A stretch of DNA of 64,000 nt. It comes from Pyxicephalus adspersus. Taxonomy: Eukaryota; Chordata; Amphibia; Anura; Pyxicephalidae. Position numbers and translations under genes: made by a program. The notes beneath the pieces were generated by a model. That model was not told where the DNA came from. It did not search any database and saw only the letters and a list, made by a program, of their open reading frames with translations. Each line of letters starts with the position of its first letter. Position 1 is the first letter of the stretch. Below, piece after piece: positions 11,210-23,599 of this stretch. Location of the stretch: NCBI RefSeq assembly GCF_032062135.1, contig NC_092861.1, positions 3,030,271 to 3,094,270 of the forward strand, given 5' to 3'.

Positions 11210-12480
11210 AGTAAATTTGTCACCTGCCAATTTGGAGACCTCAGTGGCCAAAAGAAAGGTGCCCACTAAATTGTGGAATAACTGGAGCACTAGTTCTCTT
11301 CCTCAACATCAGAAAAGAAGACCTCAGTGGCCAATAGAAGGCTGCAAGGTAAAAAAAAGGGATGAAAGCTGCACTAGCTACCTTCCTCAACATCAGATTA
11401 TCCCAAGCAAAGACTTTAGTAGCCAATAGAATGTTGCCAGTTAGTGGAGCTAGACTCCTCAGCATCAAATTTTCCAATGCTCAAGACCTCAATGACCAAT
11501 AGAAAGTTACCAGTCAGAAAGTGGGATGACAGGTGTACTGGCTAACCCCCTCTACATCAAAGTATATAACTCAAAAACCTTGTTGGCCAATAAAAAAGGT
11601 GCTAGTTAGACAGTGGGATGGCAGTAGTTTTAATTTAATAACAGATTATCCAGATCACCAATTGAAAAGTTGGATAGTGGGATGACCAAAGCACTAGCTA
11701 GCTTTTTCACCCAATGGTTTTCTAATAGGGAGAGCTCAGTGGCCAATAAAAAGGCGCCCATTGGATATTGGTATGACTGGAGTACCAGCTAGACCCATCA
11801 ATATGCAATATAGAGACCTAGATGGCCACAAGAAAAGTGCCTGTTGAATAATGGGATGACAGGAAAACCAGCTGGCTTCCTCAACATAAGAATATCCAAT
11901 TAAGAGATTTTAGTGGCCGACAGACAGAAGTCTCTTGGACAGTAAGATGGCAGGGGCACTGGCTAGCCTCCTCAACATCAAAGTATCCAACGAAAAGGCC
12001 ATTTTGTAAAAAAGTGGCAATTAGATGGTGGGATGGTAGTAGTTCTAGTTCAACAACAGACTACCCAGAAGAGTTTAGAGGCCAATCAAAATGTTCAATA
12101 GTTGAGAAACCAGAACGCTAACTAGTTCCTTCAGCATGAGATTTACTAATGAGTAGGCCTCAGTGGCCAATCATAAGGTGTCCATTGGATTGTGGTATGA
12201 CTGGAGTACCAGCTAGCCCTTATCAGTATGCAATGAGGAGGCCTAAATGGCCAACGGGAAATGCGTATTGAACAGTGTGATGACACTATCTGGCTTATTC
12301 TGCATCAAAGTATCCAATTATTAGACCTTAGAGGCCAATGGACATATGTCAATTGGAAAGTAGCCACTTCAACATCAAGCTGGAGTACCAACTAGCCTCA
12401 TTAATACCCAATGACAAGACCTCAGTGGTCAATAAAACACTTTTCTATTGAATAGTGGGAACGCCAGCTTAACAGTGAAT
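11210..12480. repeat. degenerate minisatellite, about 83-bp unit, roughly 15 copies
   Basis: The unit can be described as 'gacctcagtggccaataga', 'aggtgcccattggat', 'agtgggatgac', 'ggagcactagctag', 'cctcaacatcaga', 'ttatccaatga'. The GGCCAAT-like anchor recurs near 11247, 11330, 11416, 11490, 11586, 11750, 11824, 11915, 12080, 12164, 12250, 12332 and 12430, so spacing is about 83 bp. Copies are 70-85% alike by eye, which indicates an old array. A stray monomer lies at about 12860-12892. The array begins roughly 85 bases after the last msra poly(A) signal. Confidence 0.9.
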
Positions 12481-13560
12481 GTAGCAATAGAATAGAAACA
12501 GACCAGTATTCATGGCTACAGATACATCTGAATCTTCCTGACAAGAAGGTAATTTTGGACAATGGGAAGGTAGTTTTATTACCTATGGTTTCTCATGGTC
12601 TCCTTGGGTTTTATTTTTAGATAAATTAATCCAAAATAGGTCACTGAACTATTTATAAATGTCTAGTTTTATCCATGTGAGTGGTGATATATACAAGCCA
12701 ATGCTTTTTGGGGTTCATCAGCTCCTCTTCATTAGGGTTTTAGTAACAAGAGAAGGGTTGTCAATTATATGAATCAAAAAATTGAACTAGTTCCTAGGTG
12801 TGTTTTTTCTTAGTGGGCATTCAGCACTCATGGTGCTCCATAATAAGAAGAAATCAATGACCAAGTGAAAGGTGCCCATTGGATAGTGGGCAGAGTCGAC
12901 ACTGATGCCATGGACCTGATTTCAGGATTCTTCTTGATACACGCATTAGCTGGGATCTCCAAGTGCTTGCATACAGGCAACTTGAAGTATCCATGTGAAA
13001 GCATAATCTGATCATTTCCCAATGTCTTTTGGTTTAGTTGTAACTCAAACAAATTTACCCTTGGACAGAAACAAACCTGTATAAGCAATGGAGGTGAAGG
13101 AGTCCCCCCAAAATGAATGGTGTTGCACCAAAGTTTGTGTATTGCCACGTGGTTATTAAATAAAAAGGTCTAAAGAAAACCTTTCATAATTTACCAGAAG
13201 ATAGAAAATATTCACATATGTGGCTCAGTAATGAAGCTAAGTAACTAGTTTTTTAGGAATTAGTTCATCCATCATGGTTCATGGGAAAGGTTGACTTTAT
13301 TTGCTGTTGCTTTCCATGCATACAATCCCACAACACAGCAATGGTGTGACATTGGGTTCCTGTTTTCCCCTGCTCACAACATCCCACATTTCCCCATTAC
13401 CTTCATATAGATTTATTCAAACTCATACAACTCAAAAGGCAATTCTGAAAAATTAAAGCAATTAATTGCTTAACAAAAACACAAACATTATATATTGTCA
13501 GCATTCTTCTTTTCGTAAACCCCGCAGACTAATTAAGAACGATTTATTCCCCTTATTTAT
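12481..13560. other. no recognisable gene; a stray satellite monomer only
   Basis: I see no gene, RNA or named repeat. A single monomer of the 83-bp family ('atcaatgaccaagtgaaaggtgcccattggatagtggg') lies near 12856-12893. A 106-codon minus-strand frame at 12828-13148 has no protein-like features or codon bias I can defend. Confidence 0.5.
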
Positions 13561-13561
13561 T

Positions 13562-13770
13562 TCAATTACTTTTGGAATTCCTTCATAAAAGACCGAGCAG
13601 GAGCTTGGTTGGGTTCCACCTTTCTGAAAACGCTTTTGTGGGCCGAGCCAAACTAGCTGAGCGGAACGAACTGCACGAAGCTTTGCAAAAAACATTTGAC
13701 TGGCATTTACCCGGAGCAACTAAAATGAGAAGCAACCACGGAATGTTTGAACAGATGGCACAAGGTAATT
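13562..13770 (+). other. candidate conserved element or unrecognised exon
   Basis: The + strand is open from 13572 to 13802 and reads without low-complexity bias (for example ENAFVGRAKLAERNELHEAL and LPGATKMRSNHGMFEQMAQG). It then meets AAG/GTAATTT at about 13763-13771, a fair splice donor. The upstream side offers only a weak acceptor (ATAAAAG after a modest pyrimidine tract). I do not recognise the protein. The block contains CTAATTAAG near 13530 and several CpGs, so a conserved non-coding element is at least as likely as an exon. Confidence 0.25.
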
Positions 13771-13802
13771 TACTCCACGTGTTGTGTTCTATTCAGGTGT
13801 AA

Positions 13803-15865
13803 TATTAAATAAATTTTATTTGGGAATTGCACCTGTAACGACGAAACCACATCACCTATTTAAGAAAATGTCTATTTAAAGGTGCTAGTCATACACAGAA
13901 ATGGCACATTACAAAATGAATATTGCCTACCCTTTGAATGGCTCTACCGAAAATTCTTTGTGTCCTGCTAGTAAATTTCTTATGGTTGAAGGTTTCCTTT
14001 TATTATTTATAAATATATATATGAGAGAGAGAGAGAGGGATATGTTTATGTTACACATACTGACCAAGCAATTCATTGTAAGCTCTAAACTAATACTGAG
14101 TAGGTACGCAATTATTGGTGGCATTCCACAAGCACTCCTATGGGATTCTGCTCCAGTGGCATGGTTCCCCTCTCCATCCACATGGATCATGCAATTTCTG
14201 TAAATTTGTCAGCTGCACATGCTGTGAATTTTTCATTCTACTATGTGTTTATTGGATTTAGATCTGGTGACTGGTCCACCATCTTTAAAGATTTATTGAC
14301 CCAACAATTTTCCAATTTTAGAGATCCAGTGCCCACTGCAAGCTTAGTTTTCTGTCCTTGGGTGAGCAGAATGGAGCCCAATGTGGTCTACTGGTGCCTC
14401 AAGGTTGGATGTTCTTTTTTGACATCTTCCATCCAATAGGGATTCTGCAGTAGAGTGGAGGAGGTTGCCAGGTTGGGTAAATGCCAAAGGTGGTGAGATG
14501 TAGATTGGTCACATGGACAGTCTTTAAAACCCATATGTTGTAAGTCTCATCAAAACCAATACATGTAACTTGGGGCTGTTGCCAATGCCTTCTACTTTGG
14601 AGCTCTATCTAGAAAAACATATCAAATCATAAAACAATCTAACATCTTCATAACTACAAATATTGTGATGCTGATTACTTATAAATAACCATTACCTCAA
14701 AAATCCCAGTCAATTCCCTCTGTTACAGTGTGACATTTCATGGCAATTTTATGCTATAGATTTTATGACATCATTCTAGAATTAAATTTATTTGATGTGA
14801 TGTTTTTTTCATTGTGCTCAGCAAGAAAAAAAGTGTTCCCCTTGCAAAGAAAGAAAATACTTTGTAGCTTGACATCTCTGTTCTGTGTTTTCCCACTTTA
14901 TCTATCATTATGTCTGTCCTCTGTGGCATTGTGAGGCTGCCTTATTTAGGGTTGTGGTTCAAATGTTTATTGGATTGCCCCAAATCTCCTTCCTCTGTTG
15001 CAGACCATGCATTGGAGTGTGTTGGGACTGGGGGCACACAGAGCTGTTAGTGAAACATGCCAGCAATTTATTTTCCTCCCCCATTCCTGTCTGCATTTCC
15101 CACCTTGACAAGGCTGGAAGAAACAGATTGGCCATTCTGGGTCAATACATCAAGACCCCCCTAAAAGCAGAAGCCCTATTGCTCTACAATGCTGCCATTT
15201 AACTTTACAGATCCATATTCTATAAACTTGTGAGATGAATTCTGTGGTTGAATATCTCTGCACACACAGACTGGGAATTTCCCCCTCTCCATCCTCTACA
15301 AGATCAATGTTCTACCAGACGTTTGCCAGCAAGATTATTCTTTAATGAGGCACAGGTGAAAGAAATGTGATTTTCTTGTACTTATACATATTTAACTGAT
15401 TTTTATTGCATTTTGGGAATTCAGTTACTTTAGGAATCAGCGTGTTTGTGTCAGGAGGCAGAAAAATCACTGGAGTATGCAAAGACCTTTCCTTTGGTTG
15501 TCGGCCTTTGTTGTGTTAAAGTCACATGAGCGTTTATGGGCTGCTGAAAAATGATAAACGGGAAGGAAGGATGCCATGTGATTAACCTTAATATATGTAC
15601 TAAATCAACCCAATAGTAATTGGGGGTAAAATAGGGCTTTAAACCAAGAGAGCCTTTGTGGAGACAGTGACAAAGGAATTAGGGTCAAAGAAGTAACAAT
15701 TGCAAGTATTCCCCATGTTGCAGAAGACCCTCAGGAGCTTTCCTTGTTGGAACCAGGTCCTGTATAGTGTAGCCATAATCCCTTTCAAGGCGCTTTCTTG
15801 TATGCCTTCCCTATCCGCCACTGGTTGATTGGACCAAACTGAGAGTCAGCTTGGGTTCAAACCAA
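13803..15865. other. no recognisable gene
   Basis: Only a short GA-rich microsatellite near 14020-14038 and ordinary AT-biased DNA are visible. Overlapping open frames of 60-105 codons at 13.9-15.2 kb occur on both strands, start in different repeats of Leu/Phe/Ser-rich translation, and match no family I know. They are treated as chance frames. Confidence 0.5.
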
Positions 15866-16452
15866 GCATCAGAATGGGGAAGACTGGTCTGATGAGTCTC
15901 GATATCTTGTGCAAAATTCAGATGGTAAGGTCAATTGGGAGTCAATAATCCATCATGCTTTGTATCAAGGCGTGATGATGGTGGTATAATGGTGTAGAAG
16001 ATGTTTTCTTGGCACAATTTGGACCCCTTAGTACCAAATGGCCATGGTTTAAATCCCACAGCCCATATTAGTATTCTTCCTGACCATGTCCAGCTCTTTG
16101 GGACATCTATTTCCCTATCTTCTGATAGCTACCTCCAGCATGTTATTGCAGTTTCACAAAGTTCAACTTATTTTAGACTGGTTTCTTGACAATGAGTTCA
16201 TTGGTCTCAAATGACCTCCATAGTCACCAGATCTCTATCCAATGGAGTACATTTGGGATATCGTGGATGGGAGATTCCCATCATGGATGTGTAGCCAATA
16301 AATATACACCAAGTGCTGTAAAGATGTCAACATGGACCAAAATCCCAAGAGAATGTTTCCAGCACCTTGTTGACATTATGGAATTATGGCAGTTCCGAAG
16401 ACAAAAGGGGGTCATGGCACTAGCAAGGTGTACCTAATAAAATGACCAATGA

Positions 16453-16456
<4 letters not shown>
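15866..16456 (+). mobile_element. Tc1-like transposon remnant, 3' half
   Basis: The sequence follows a Tc1-like family common in fish and frogs. In order are phrases corresponding to the 'WSDESRY' region, 'ggtggtataatggtgtagaagatgtt', 'ttggcacaattt', 'accatgtcca', 'caccagatctctatccaat' (the SPDLNPIE region), 'tttgggatatcgtggat', then MSTWTKIPRECFQHLVDIM near the protein end. The 3' end is the diagnostic 'aaggtgtacctaataaa' at about 16425-16441, adjoining the terminal inverted repeat. Frameshifts and deletions break the gene, and the 5' half is missing. It is followed at once by an AT microsatellite. Family identity is from memory of the consensus. Confidence 0.85.
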
Positions 16457-16487
<31 letters not shown>

Positions 16488-16498
16488 CATATATATTT
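16457..16498. repeat. (AT)n microsatellite
   Basis: An uninterrupted run of AT dinucleotides directly abuts the 3' end of the Tc1-like remnant. Tc1/mariner elements insert at TA, so an AT-rich target, or expansion from the insertion junction, would explain the position. Confidence 0.9.
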
Positions 16499-16919
16499 CC
16501 CTTTAAAATTTCTTCTATACAGAAGAAAAGAGAAAACATTTTCAGTTAAGCATTGCAATGTTCCCAGCCAAACATTCATTGTACTGGAACTGGCGAGCCA
16601 ATTATTTTCTCGCCTTCACTAACAAGCAGCTTCACCTCTGAAATATTCATCACCTCACCTGACGCATTGATCATCTTTTTGTCAATACCCAGACCTGACC
16701 TAATGCTGACACTTTGATCTTCTCATCATTTCTATACAGAATGAGAGAAGATCATTCACATCACATTTATTCATGCAGAAGAAAAAAAACATCAGAGAAA
16801 TTGCAGCGAACAGGAAAACAACACGGAATCGGAATATGTGTTTTATTAGCTTTGTACAAGGAAAAGTCACTTGTTTGAGAAAGAAATGCCTAGAAGTGCC
16901 TTGAGTGACTAGAAGCCAG

Positions 16920-17400
16920 GCCCTGTCCCATGCCCCTCAAGCCATGTAACCCTTACACCCTATTCCATGACACAACAACCATGTACTCTTTACATCCTAT
17001 CCCACAACACAATAGCTTTATACACCTTACACCCTATCCCATGACCCTTTTCCATGATACAAGAATAATGTTACTCTTACCCCCACAACACAATAGTCAT
17101 CTACCCCTTACACCCTAGCCCGGGACACAATAGGAATGTACCCCTTACACACTATAACATCTATTCATATGTGCGACTTACACCATATCAAATCCTTTGA
17201 CACTACCTATGTACCATCCAAACCCTCTCCCACCCACTAAAGCACCCATCACTCCCCACCCTACACATTCACACCTAAATCCCATTACAGTTCCCATATA
17301 TACCCCTCATGCCATATAACACCTCATGACACCCATATACCACTCAAACACCCAATCCTACACATCCCCACCTGTACCACCCCAACCCCCGAGACACCAC
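16920..17400. repeat. degenerate C-rich minisatellite
   Basis: Repeated phrases of the form 'atgtaccccttacaccctatcccatgacacaa(c/t)a' recur every 40-60 bp, becoming more diverged and C-rich toward 17400 ('cacccatcact', 'ccccacctgtacc'). About eight to ten copies can be discerned. The + strand translation is Pro/Thr/Leu-rich only because of the repetition. Confidence 0.7.
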
Positions 17401-18780
17401 ACATCACCACCCATCATAAATACTAACCAACACTAGTTTACAGGGCTTCCTCTGCACCACACACCTTTTTACCCCTCAACAGGGGACGACATCCCAGCAG
17501 TCAAAGAATGCAAAAGGGATAAAACTGGAAATTTCTCGACTAATTTCTCTACTTTCTCTAATGTGCCCAGTCAGAGGACGGGTTTTTTTTGTACCATACA
17601 AGTAAGCATCAACCCTGTGGTGACTGGTGAGTAGATGTAACCATGAGGTCACAATGGTCTGATCTGCTGTATCTACCAGGACCCTCATTCACGTCGTGGT
17701 AAAGCAGGCCAAAAAGAACCAATAAAGTTCTCAAAAGTTGGTCGTTCGTTTCTGTCTATGGGTCAGCTCTGTACATCTAGGACCATTTATAAGAGTGTCT
17801 ACAAAGCCCAGGAACAAAAATGGAATCTGTTGCCATTTACTAATCGTTAGATATAGTGGCTTCCTTTATATTCTGTTCCAGTCCCCAGGGTAACAACACT
17901 CACTGGGCCCATAAGCTATTTAGAGACCCATGGATGCCACCCAGGCAAATACGTCTTCCATTGTTCACCTTAATTACATGAATGGATGGGGAAATGAGTA
18001 GTTTACTGAAAGAAGATAACATTGGTACTTAGCCAGCCTTACATGTGCAACTCAGTGCCAAGATGCATGCAAAGGAGGTAAGTCATAGTGGCCTAGCCCA
18101 TCAGGGCGGTCATAGACTCTGCACCTGAAAGAAGAAGTGATGGATGCAATGGCAACGGGAGCTGGGAAGATGATACATCACTGGAGGGGTGCTTAATAGG
18201 GGTAAGTGTCCAACAATGTGCAAAATTGCCCAATATGGCAAAAGGCTCCTTTTGTGGCCACTTTATTTTGCCTTTGAAAAACTTGAATAATATATCTAAC
18301 CAAAATGATGCAATTGTACAAAATCGTTCAATTTTTGTAAGGTTGTAAGATTCTCTTACTAATTCCTCCTTCTATGTCACAGTAGTTGTGCAGGTTTACT
18401 GTGGATTGCACTTGGAACCAGAATTAAATTCAGTGCTCTCAGTACTCAATAATTATAAACAAACCTGGTCTGACACGCCCCCGCTGTTCTTTTGCATCAC
18501 ATGTCTGTGTGTGGACCTATAGTAATGAGGGGGTGTGGCTGTTCCATAGCTCTGCCCACAAAGAGAACTGCCATGTGAGAGCAAATTATTAAAGTTGTAA
18601 AACATACAGGGCTTTAAAGAGAAAAGATTAACTGGGCCAAAACTTTTTTTTTTCTCTCACCGCTAATAATATGTAAATCTCAGAAATGCAGACCCACATA
18701 CATGTGTTCCAGTTCTTATATTAAGACGCAATCTATAGTACTTCTTCACACGCTGTTTCAAATTGCTTGATTATAGAATG
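17401..18780. other. no recognisable gene
   Basis: Mixed intergenic sequence without tandem structure. The segment 18480-18560 ('gacacgcccccgct', 'gggggtgtggctgttcc') resembles a common amphibian repeat end, but is too short to assign. The 70-codon minus-strand frame at 17476-17688 has no known relatives that I recognise. Confidence 0.4.
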
Positions 18781-19330
18781 TGATGTTAATATAATTGTCC
18801 CACGTCTCTTTGTTATTCCCCTTTTTTTCACTTCAAACTCCCTTTTTTTATTCTTGAAGTTCTTTTCAGAGAACAGCCAGTTTTATTATAGATCGAATGT
18901 AAACTGGATCCAGAAATTACAGTCATTTTGCCATTAAAGATTTGATTGCTGAAATATGGATGTATTCAAGATATAAATTATGTCAGGCGGGCTGAAAGGA
19001 GCTTGTTCTGCTATTAAACCTTTAAGAGTAAAGACGGGAAGGGGAAGAATAGGAGATGAAATACCCCAATCACATTTTCTGATTGAAGAGAACTGTTTAT
19101 TGGCGAAGGCAAAACAAATGGAACATAATATTAAACTGGTAATGTGCAGTTTTTTTTAATATAATAGCAAAACACAAAAAAAGCAAACTTGTTATTGAGT
19201 TAGGAAGCCCTCCCCCCTCGGTTTAGGCAAAGCGCCAGTTGTTTTGTTCAGGAATGATGGATTTGTTAATCTTTGTCCCAATAAATGTGAGGAGTGCGAG
19301 ACGAAGATTTATTAGCCACAGCAGCCCTTC
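18781..19330. other. candidate conserved non-coding element
   Basis: This is a unique-looking, AT-rich but structured block with many transcription-factor-like words: ATTAAAG, TTTGATTG, ATTGGCG, AACAAATGG and CAATCACATTTTCTGATTG. No tandem repetition and no transposon signature is visible, in contrast to almost everything nearby. The character fits a vertebrate conserved non-coding element. Only alignment to other vertebrates could show this. Confidence 0.3.
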
Positions 19331-20250
19331 ACCTAAATAGTTCAAATTTACAAATAACCAAATCAAACCATCTGATAAAAAATAGTGCCTAAAAGAGTTG
19401 ACCGTTTAGACCATTTCCCATTTCTTAAGGAAATTAATCCTTGGTAAAACAATGGACACCAACGGAGGAGCACCATATGGGCGCCTTGGTTTGTCAACGT
19501 CTCAATGTTTCACCAATCTTCTAACCTGCCAAGCTGCTATTTTATTCGCATGATGACGCAAATTTGTTGTCACAAGGAACTCAAGGAAGAGTAGGTGCTA
19601 CAACTTTCTTCTCTTGTTGACCTCTCTGAATGAACTTCCATCAGCTACTACAAATCCTATGGTTGTGTCTCTTCCCTAACATTTGACCCTCAGACCTTCA
19701 ATCACATTAGGCCTACTGCTTCTATACTAATACTCAACTCCTTTATTGGGGACCAGTAAGCCAACCTAAAGGAAACAAACAAAAAGAAAACCTTGAATTG
19801 AATCCAATAAACTGAAAAGCAGAGATAGAAATGCATACAGATGGGTGGATAAGCAAGATCAGGATCAAGGTAGGTCAGGGTTAAAACAGATCTAGAGTCA
19901 AAAGCACAGCAAACACGTCAGGAATCAAGGCACATTGGTTAGACATTTTGGCACATCCCAGTGGGAGGAAAGTCCTTAAATATTGCCAATGGCACAGATG
20001 TCTAGAAGTTCTTGATATTCTGGGAAAAGTAGTTGCCAATGCTTGAAGGTACTGGCCATGAGTAGTACCAGAAGAGGTGATTCAATACTAGGGCTATTTT
20101 AATTAAAACCTAAAGCACCACCTGCAGGATCCCTGAACTAACCAGATACTCAACCACCACCATTGCTGACCAGGGCTCTAGAACAACAATATGGCAGCTG
20201 AATTGTCTGCAGCAAAATAATCTGCAAGCCTTTGCAATATAGGACTCATA
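19331..20250. other. no recognisable gene
   Basis: Intergenic sequence. A segment near 19840-19990 ('gatcaggatcaagg', 'tcagggttaaaac', 'agcacagcaaac', 'gtcaggaatcaagg', 'cacattgg') reads like a worn repeat leading into the duplicated block that starts at 20251. Confidence 0.4.
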
Positions 20251-20728
20251 AATCGCTCACAGGCAGGTATCTTCTCATCCTATTTAAAAGTTCAAGCAAA
20301 CCCATTATTAGACCATACTAGTCATACCTTGGACCATACCACTTTTACTCAGAAGAGAGAAAAGCCCATAATGGTCTCCTCCTGCCCTTAGGAGGTCACC
20401 AAAGCTGATGTGACCACAGCACCAGAGATTAGAGACCGCCAGGACACCCCTACGCTGCCAAGATGAACAAAGAATCTGGGTTTGGACTTGTAGTTCTGGT
20501 AACCAGCTACAGAAATATTTTATTCCCAAGGAAGGTAAGAAGGACCAAAAATACATGAACCCTACAGGTACTATAAGAACCCTAGACCCATGGGTTTTAG
20601 AAGACTGGGGTCAGGATACTTAAAGTTCCAGGGGAGATGGCAGGAGGCACTCAACAAAATCAGGTTGGAGAGGTGACTGGCACTCAGCACAGATGGTCTG
20701 GACTTGAGATGAACTGGCTGACCATGCA
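20251..20728. repeat. direct duplication, copy 1
   Basis: Matches 21875-22415 in the same orientation at about 80-85% identity by eye. Shared phrases include 'cacaggcaggtatctt', 'cataccttggaccatacca', 'ctgcccttag-aggtcacca', 'aagat-aacaaa-aatctggg' and 'cagcacagatgg-ttgga'. The copies are offset by about 1,624 bp, leaving an internal region of roughly 1.15 kb. Short open frames on the minus strand are not protein-like. Confidence 0.85.
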
Positions 20729-21874
20729 CCTGTTTAATCAGCTCCAGCAAAGAATAGTATTCATGATAATTCACCCTTCTGTAAATTATTCCTGCTCGGG
20801 TTACTTTTTCTAAACCAGACCGTACACACTTCATCAAGCAGATTCTCGTTCTCAGTAAAACTGCAATGATCAATGGTAAGGCCACAATGTACTGTCACGA
20901 CTGCACGGGAAGTGGAGCAGATGATCACAGCGGGCAATGTATTACTGAGACATGAGACAAAAGTAGCTCACCTGTGTGAGTTCTCAGTGGCATTAAATTC
21001 AGGATTGGAAGTAAATGGTTTAATATCGTAATGAGTTCCTTGGTGTATGATGAGGTCACAGCTGTGAATTGAATTGTTTCTGCACTCAATACATTTAAAA
21101 GTCCGAACCATGAGGTCAGCAATCCGGATGAACTGTCGTTCTCATTTTATACCAGTTTATTGTTTTTCACCTGTGTGAACTCATTCACGTTTCATGGACT
21201 ATGGTTCAGCCAGATTGTTGACCTCATGATTCAGAAATTTTATAATAACTGTTTGCGATAGTGGATGCAAACATATATGCACACAAACATTCAGGTTTAT
21301 GAAAAACAAAGCTTTGTCCAGGGGGTTCCTGCAGAAGAAGCAGCCATAGGCTTTCTAACCAGTGGTGGAGTATTGGTGAACGATGACAATGGACTTCCCA
21401 AAAACATTTTACCATAATGCACATACATATGATCTTTCTGATTGCTTCTGCTATACAGAGAAGATTTTAGGGTCAAAACTACATACTTTACTATTGGCAG
21501 CAAGAATCAGGACCAGGACCAGTTGGGTTGGTGCTCAATGTATGGCATCGTTTTGACAACACTCAATACAAATATAACCTAAATCCATAGTTCGACCCTA
21601 CTCTGAACCCTGATCCACCAAAACACCACAGAAGGCCGCAGAATAGGATAGTTCCTCACTGACTGGTTGGAATTGTTTGGTGGCCCTGCACCCAACTGGA
21701 GCACCAGTCAACCAGACTTTCTCATGGTCATAACTTGTCCGGTGGTTTCTTCTCCTTGGAGTTTGGAGCAGGAATTCAACTGTTTGTGAGTTGTGCTTGC
21801 AGTTTAAATTATTTTTTTGTGAGAAACCAAAATCAACAACTAAAGATAACCTGAGATACAGAACTCCATCACAC

Positions 21875-22415
21875 AATCACCCACAGGCAGGTATCTTTTC
21901 ATCATATTAAAAAATACAAGCGAACCCATTATCAGTCCATACTAGCCATACCTTGGACCATACCACTTTTATTCAGAAGGGAGAAAAGCCTGGAATGGTC
22001 CCCTTCTGCCCTTAGAAGGTCACCAAAACAGAGGAGACTACAGCAGCAGAGATTAGAGGCCTCCAGTGCTCCCCTACACTTCCAAGATCAACAAAATAAT
22101 CTGGGTTGGACTGGTAGATTTGGTAATCAGCAGGACCAACTACAAAACTTTGTCATATCTGTAGAATGCATGAAAACTTGCAACTGGCAGAACTGACTAA
22201 AGAAATTGTCCAATCCCCAGGAATGTAAGGACCACAAGCTTCTCAAATCTTAGAGGTACTAGAAGAACCCTAAACCAATGGATATTAAAGGCTTAATGGG
22301 GATAGGAGATGTAGACTTGAAGTTCCTTAAGAATACAGGAGATCTGGCAGGACAAAATCAAGTTGGACAGGAGGATGGTCTTCAGCACAGATGGATTGGA
22401 CATGAGGCTGACCCT
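21875..22415. repeat. direct duplication, copy 2
   Basis: Second copy of the block at 20251-20728, with about 60 extra bases near 22120-22200. The arrangement (two direct repeats of about 0.5 kb around 1.15 kb) superficially resembles LTRs. However, I see no TG…CA ends, primer-binding site or polypurine tract, so a simple segmental duplication is preferred. Confidence 0.85.
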
Positions 22416-22575
22416 TGAAGAAGTTCAAGCAGGACGCTTGCTATTGGTAGAGTCGGGCTGGATAGGAGGTTGGCCCTTGGCAGAGTCAAGATGGACATGA
22501 GGCTGACCCTTGGGGAAGTCTGACCGAGCAGGAAGCTTGGTATCAGTAGAGTCAAACTGGATAGAAGTTTGAAAG
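22380..22575. repeat. tandem repeat of about 60 bp, three copies
   Basis: The unit is 'gacatgaggctgaccctt', 'gaagtt-aagcagga', 'gcttg-tatt-gtagagtc', '-ctggata'. Three copies are visible and they overlap the end of the duplicated block. The minus-strand 67-codon frame here has the same internal repetition (Leu/Ser/Pro-rich) and is not a gene. Confidence 0.75.
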
Positions 22576-23599
22576 TTGTAGTCACTGAAGCCAGGTATAG
22601 GATATAGTTATTCTTTCAGCAGTGCATTATCCCTTCACCTTCCCACCAAAACTTCATCAAAAGCTACATTTTTATATGAATCAAACTAGAAAGATGAACT
22701 AAAACACCAAAGATTTCCTGCAGCGTTCCCCCTCTAGACACCAAAGAACCGTCAACAAGTTGTGAAAATAACAATTATAAGCATTCTTTTGTGATATTGT
22801 TCAAAGGTTCCATCCAACAGCAGTGAAAAAGCAATCTTCTCGGTGTAACTTGAGTCCATCACCCGTGCTAAATACTTCAAAGAACAACAACAGTTCTACC
22901 CACCACGTTTTTCTGAGTCTCACCCTCTGTTAGCAACCAGCACGTTCCTGTTCCCATTCATTGTTTTCAAAGCTTAGACTTTTCATTATATCACATGCAA
23001 AAAATAGAACCCTCACATGAGCCAGTGGATAACTATAACACCTCTAGAAATACATCGATATGAGTATAAGCCCCTAGGGTCAACATTCAGGCCAATCATA
23101 TCTAGGGAGTCCCTTCTCCAAAGGGAAAGGTAAATACATTCCAACCACTTAATCCTATGTCCACGAGCCAAGGTCTTAACCTTATGGAATGTAGGTAATA
23201 CCAAAGGGTGACCACCAGGGGCATCCCATTATATCACTTGGCTCAAAATACACATGAAGGCTGAATAAGTTCAGCTTTAGGGTTGTTGTAGATTTCAGGA
23301 GCTGAATCACATGGCCATGGTATACCCTTACCGCAACCAATACCAGGTTCGAGTGGACCAACCCCTTGATATGTGAAGTCAATTCATGCAATAATACTAA
23401 AAAAAAAGGATAATGTAGGTAAACTCCTGTTGTTGGTACAGCCAACTAAGCCATTGACCCCATGTCCCGAAGGCCTTCCTCTCTTCCTATCACAGTTCAA
23501 TGACAGCACTGACTGGAAATATTGGAGCAGAAATATTTCCTTATTTTTGCCTATGGCCCGTCCTTAGTTATATTCTCTCCATACGCTGTATGAATGGCA
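22576..23599. other. no recognisable gene
   Basis: Intergenic DNA of ordinary composition. I see no repeat with internal copies, no RNA gene and no coding similarity. Minus-strand frames at 23.0-23.45 kb are chance frames. Confidence 0.45.

Noticed and set aside
11210..12480. Possible CRISPR-like regular spacing
   Set aside because: The copies are contiguous diverged monomers, not identical repeats separated by unique spacers, and the context is a vertebrate genome.
20251..22415. LTR retrotransposon with two LTRs
   Set aside because: No TG…CA termini, primer-binding site, polypurine tract or coding remnant was seen between the direct repeats.
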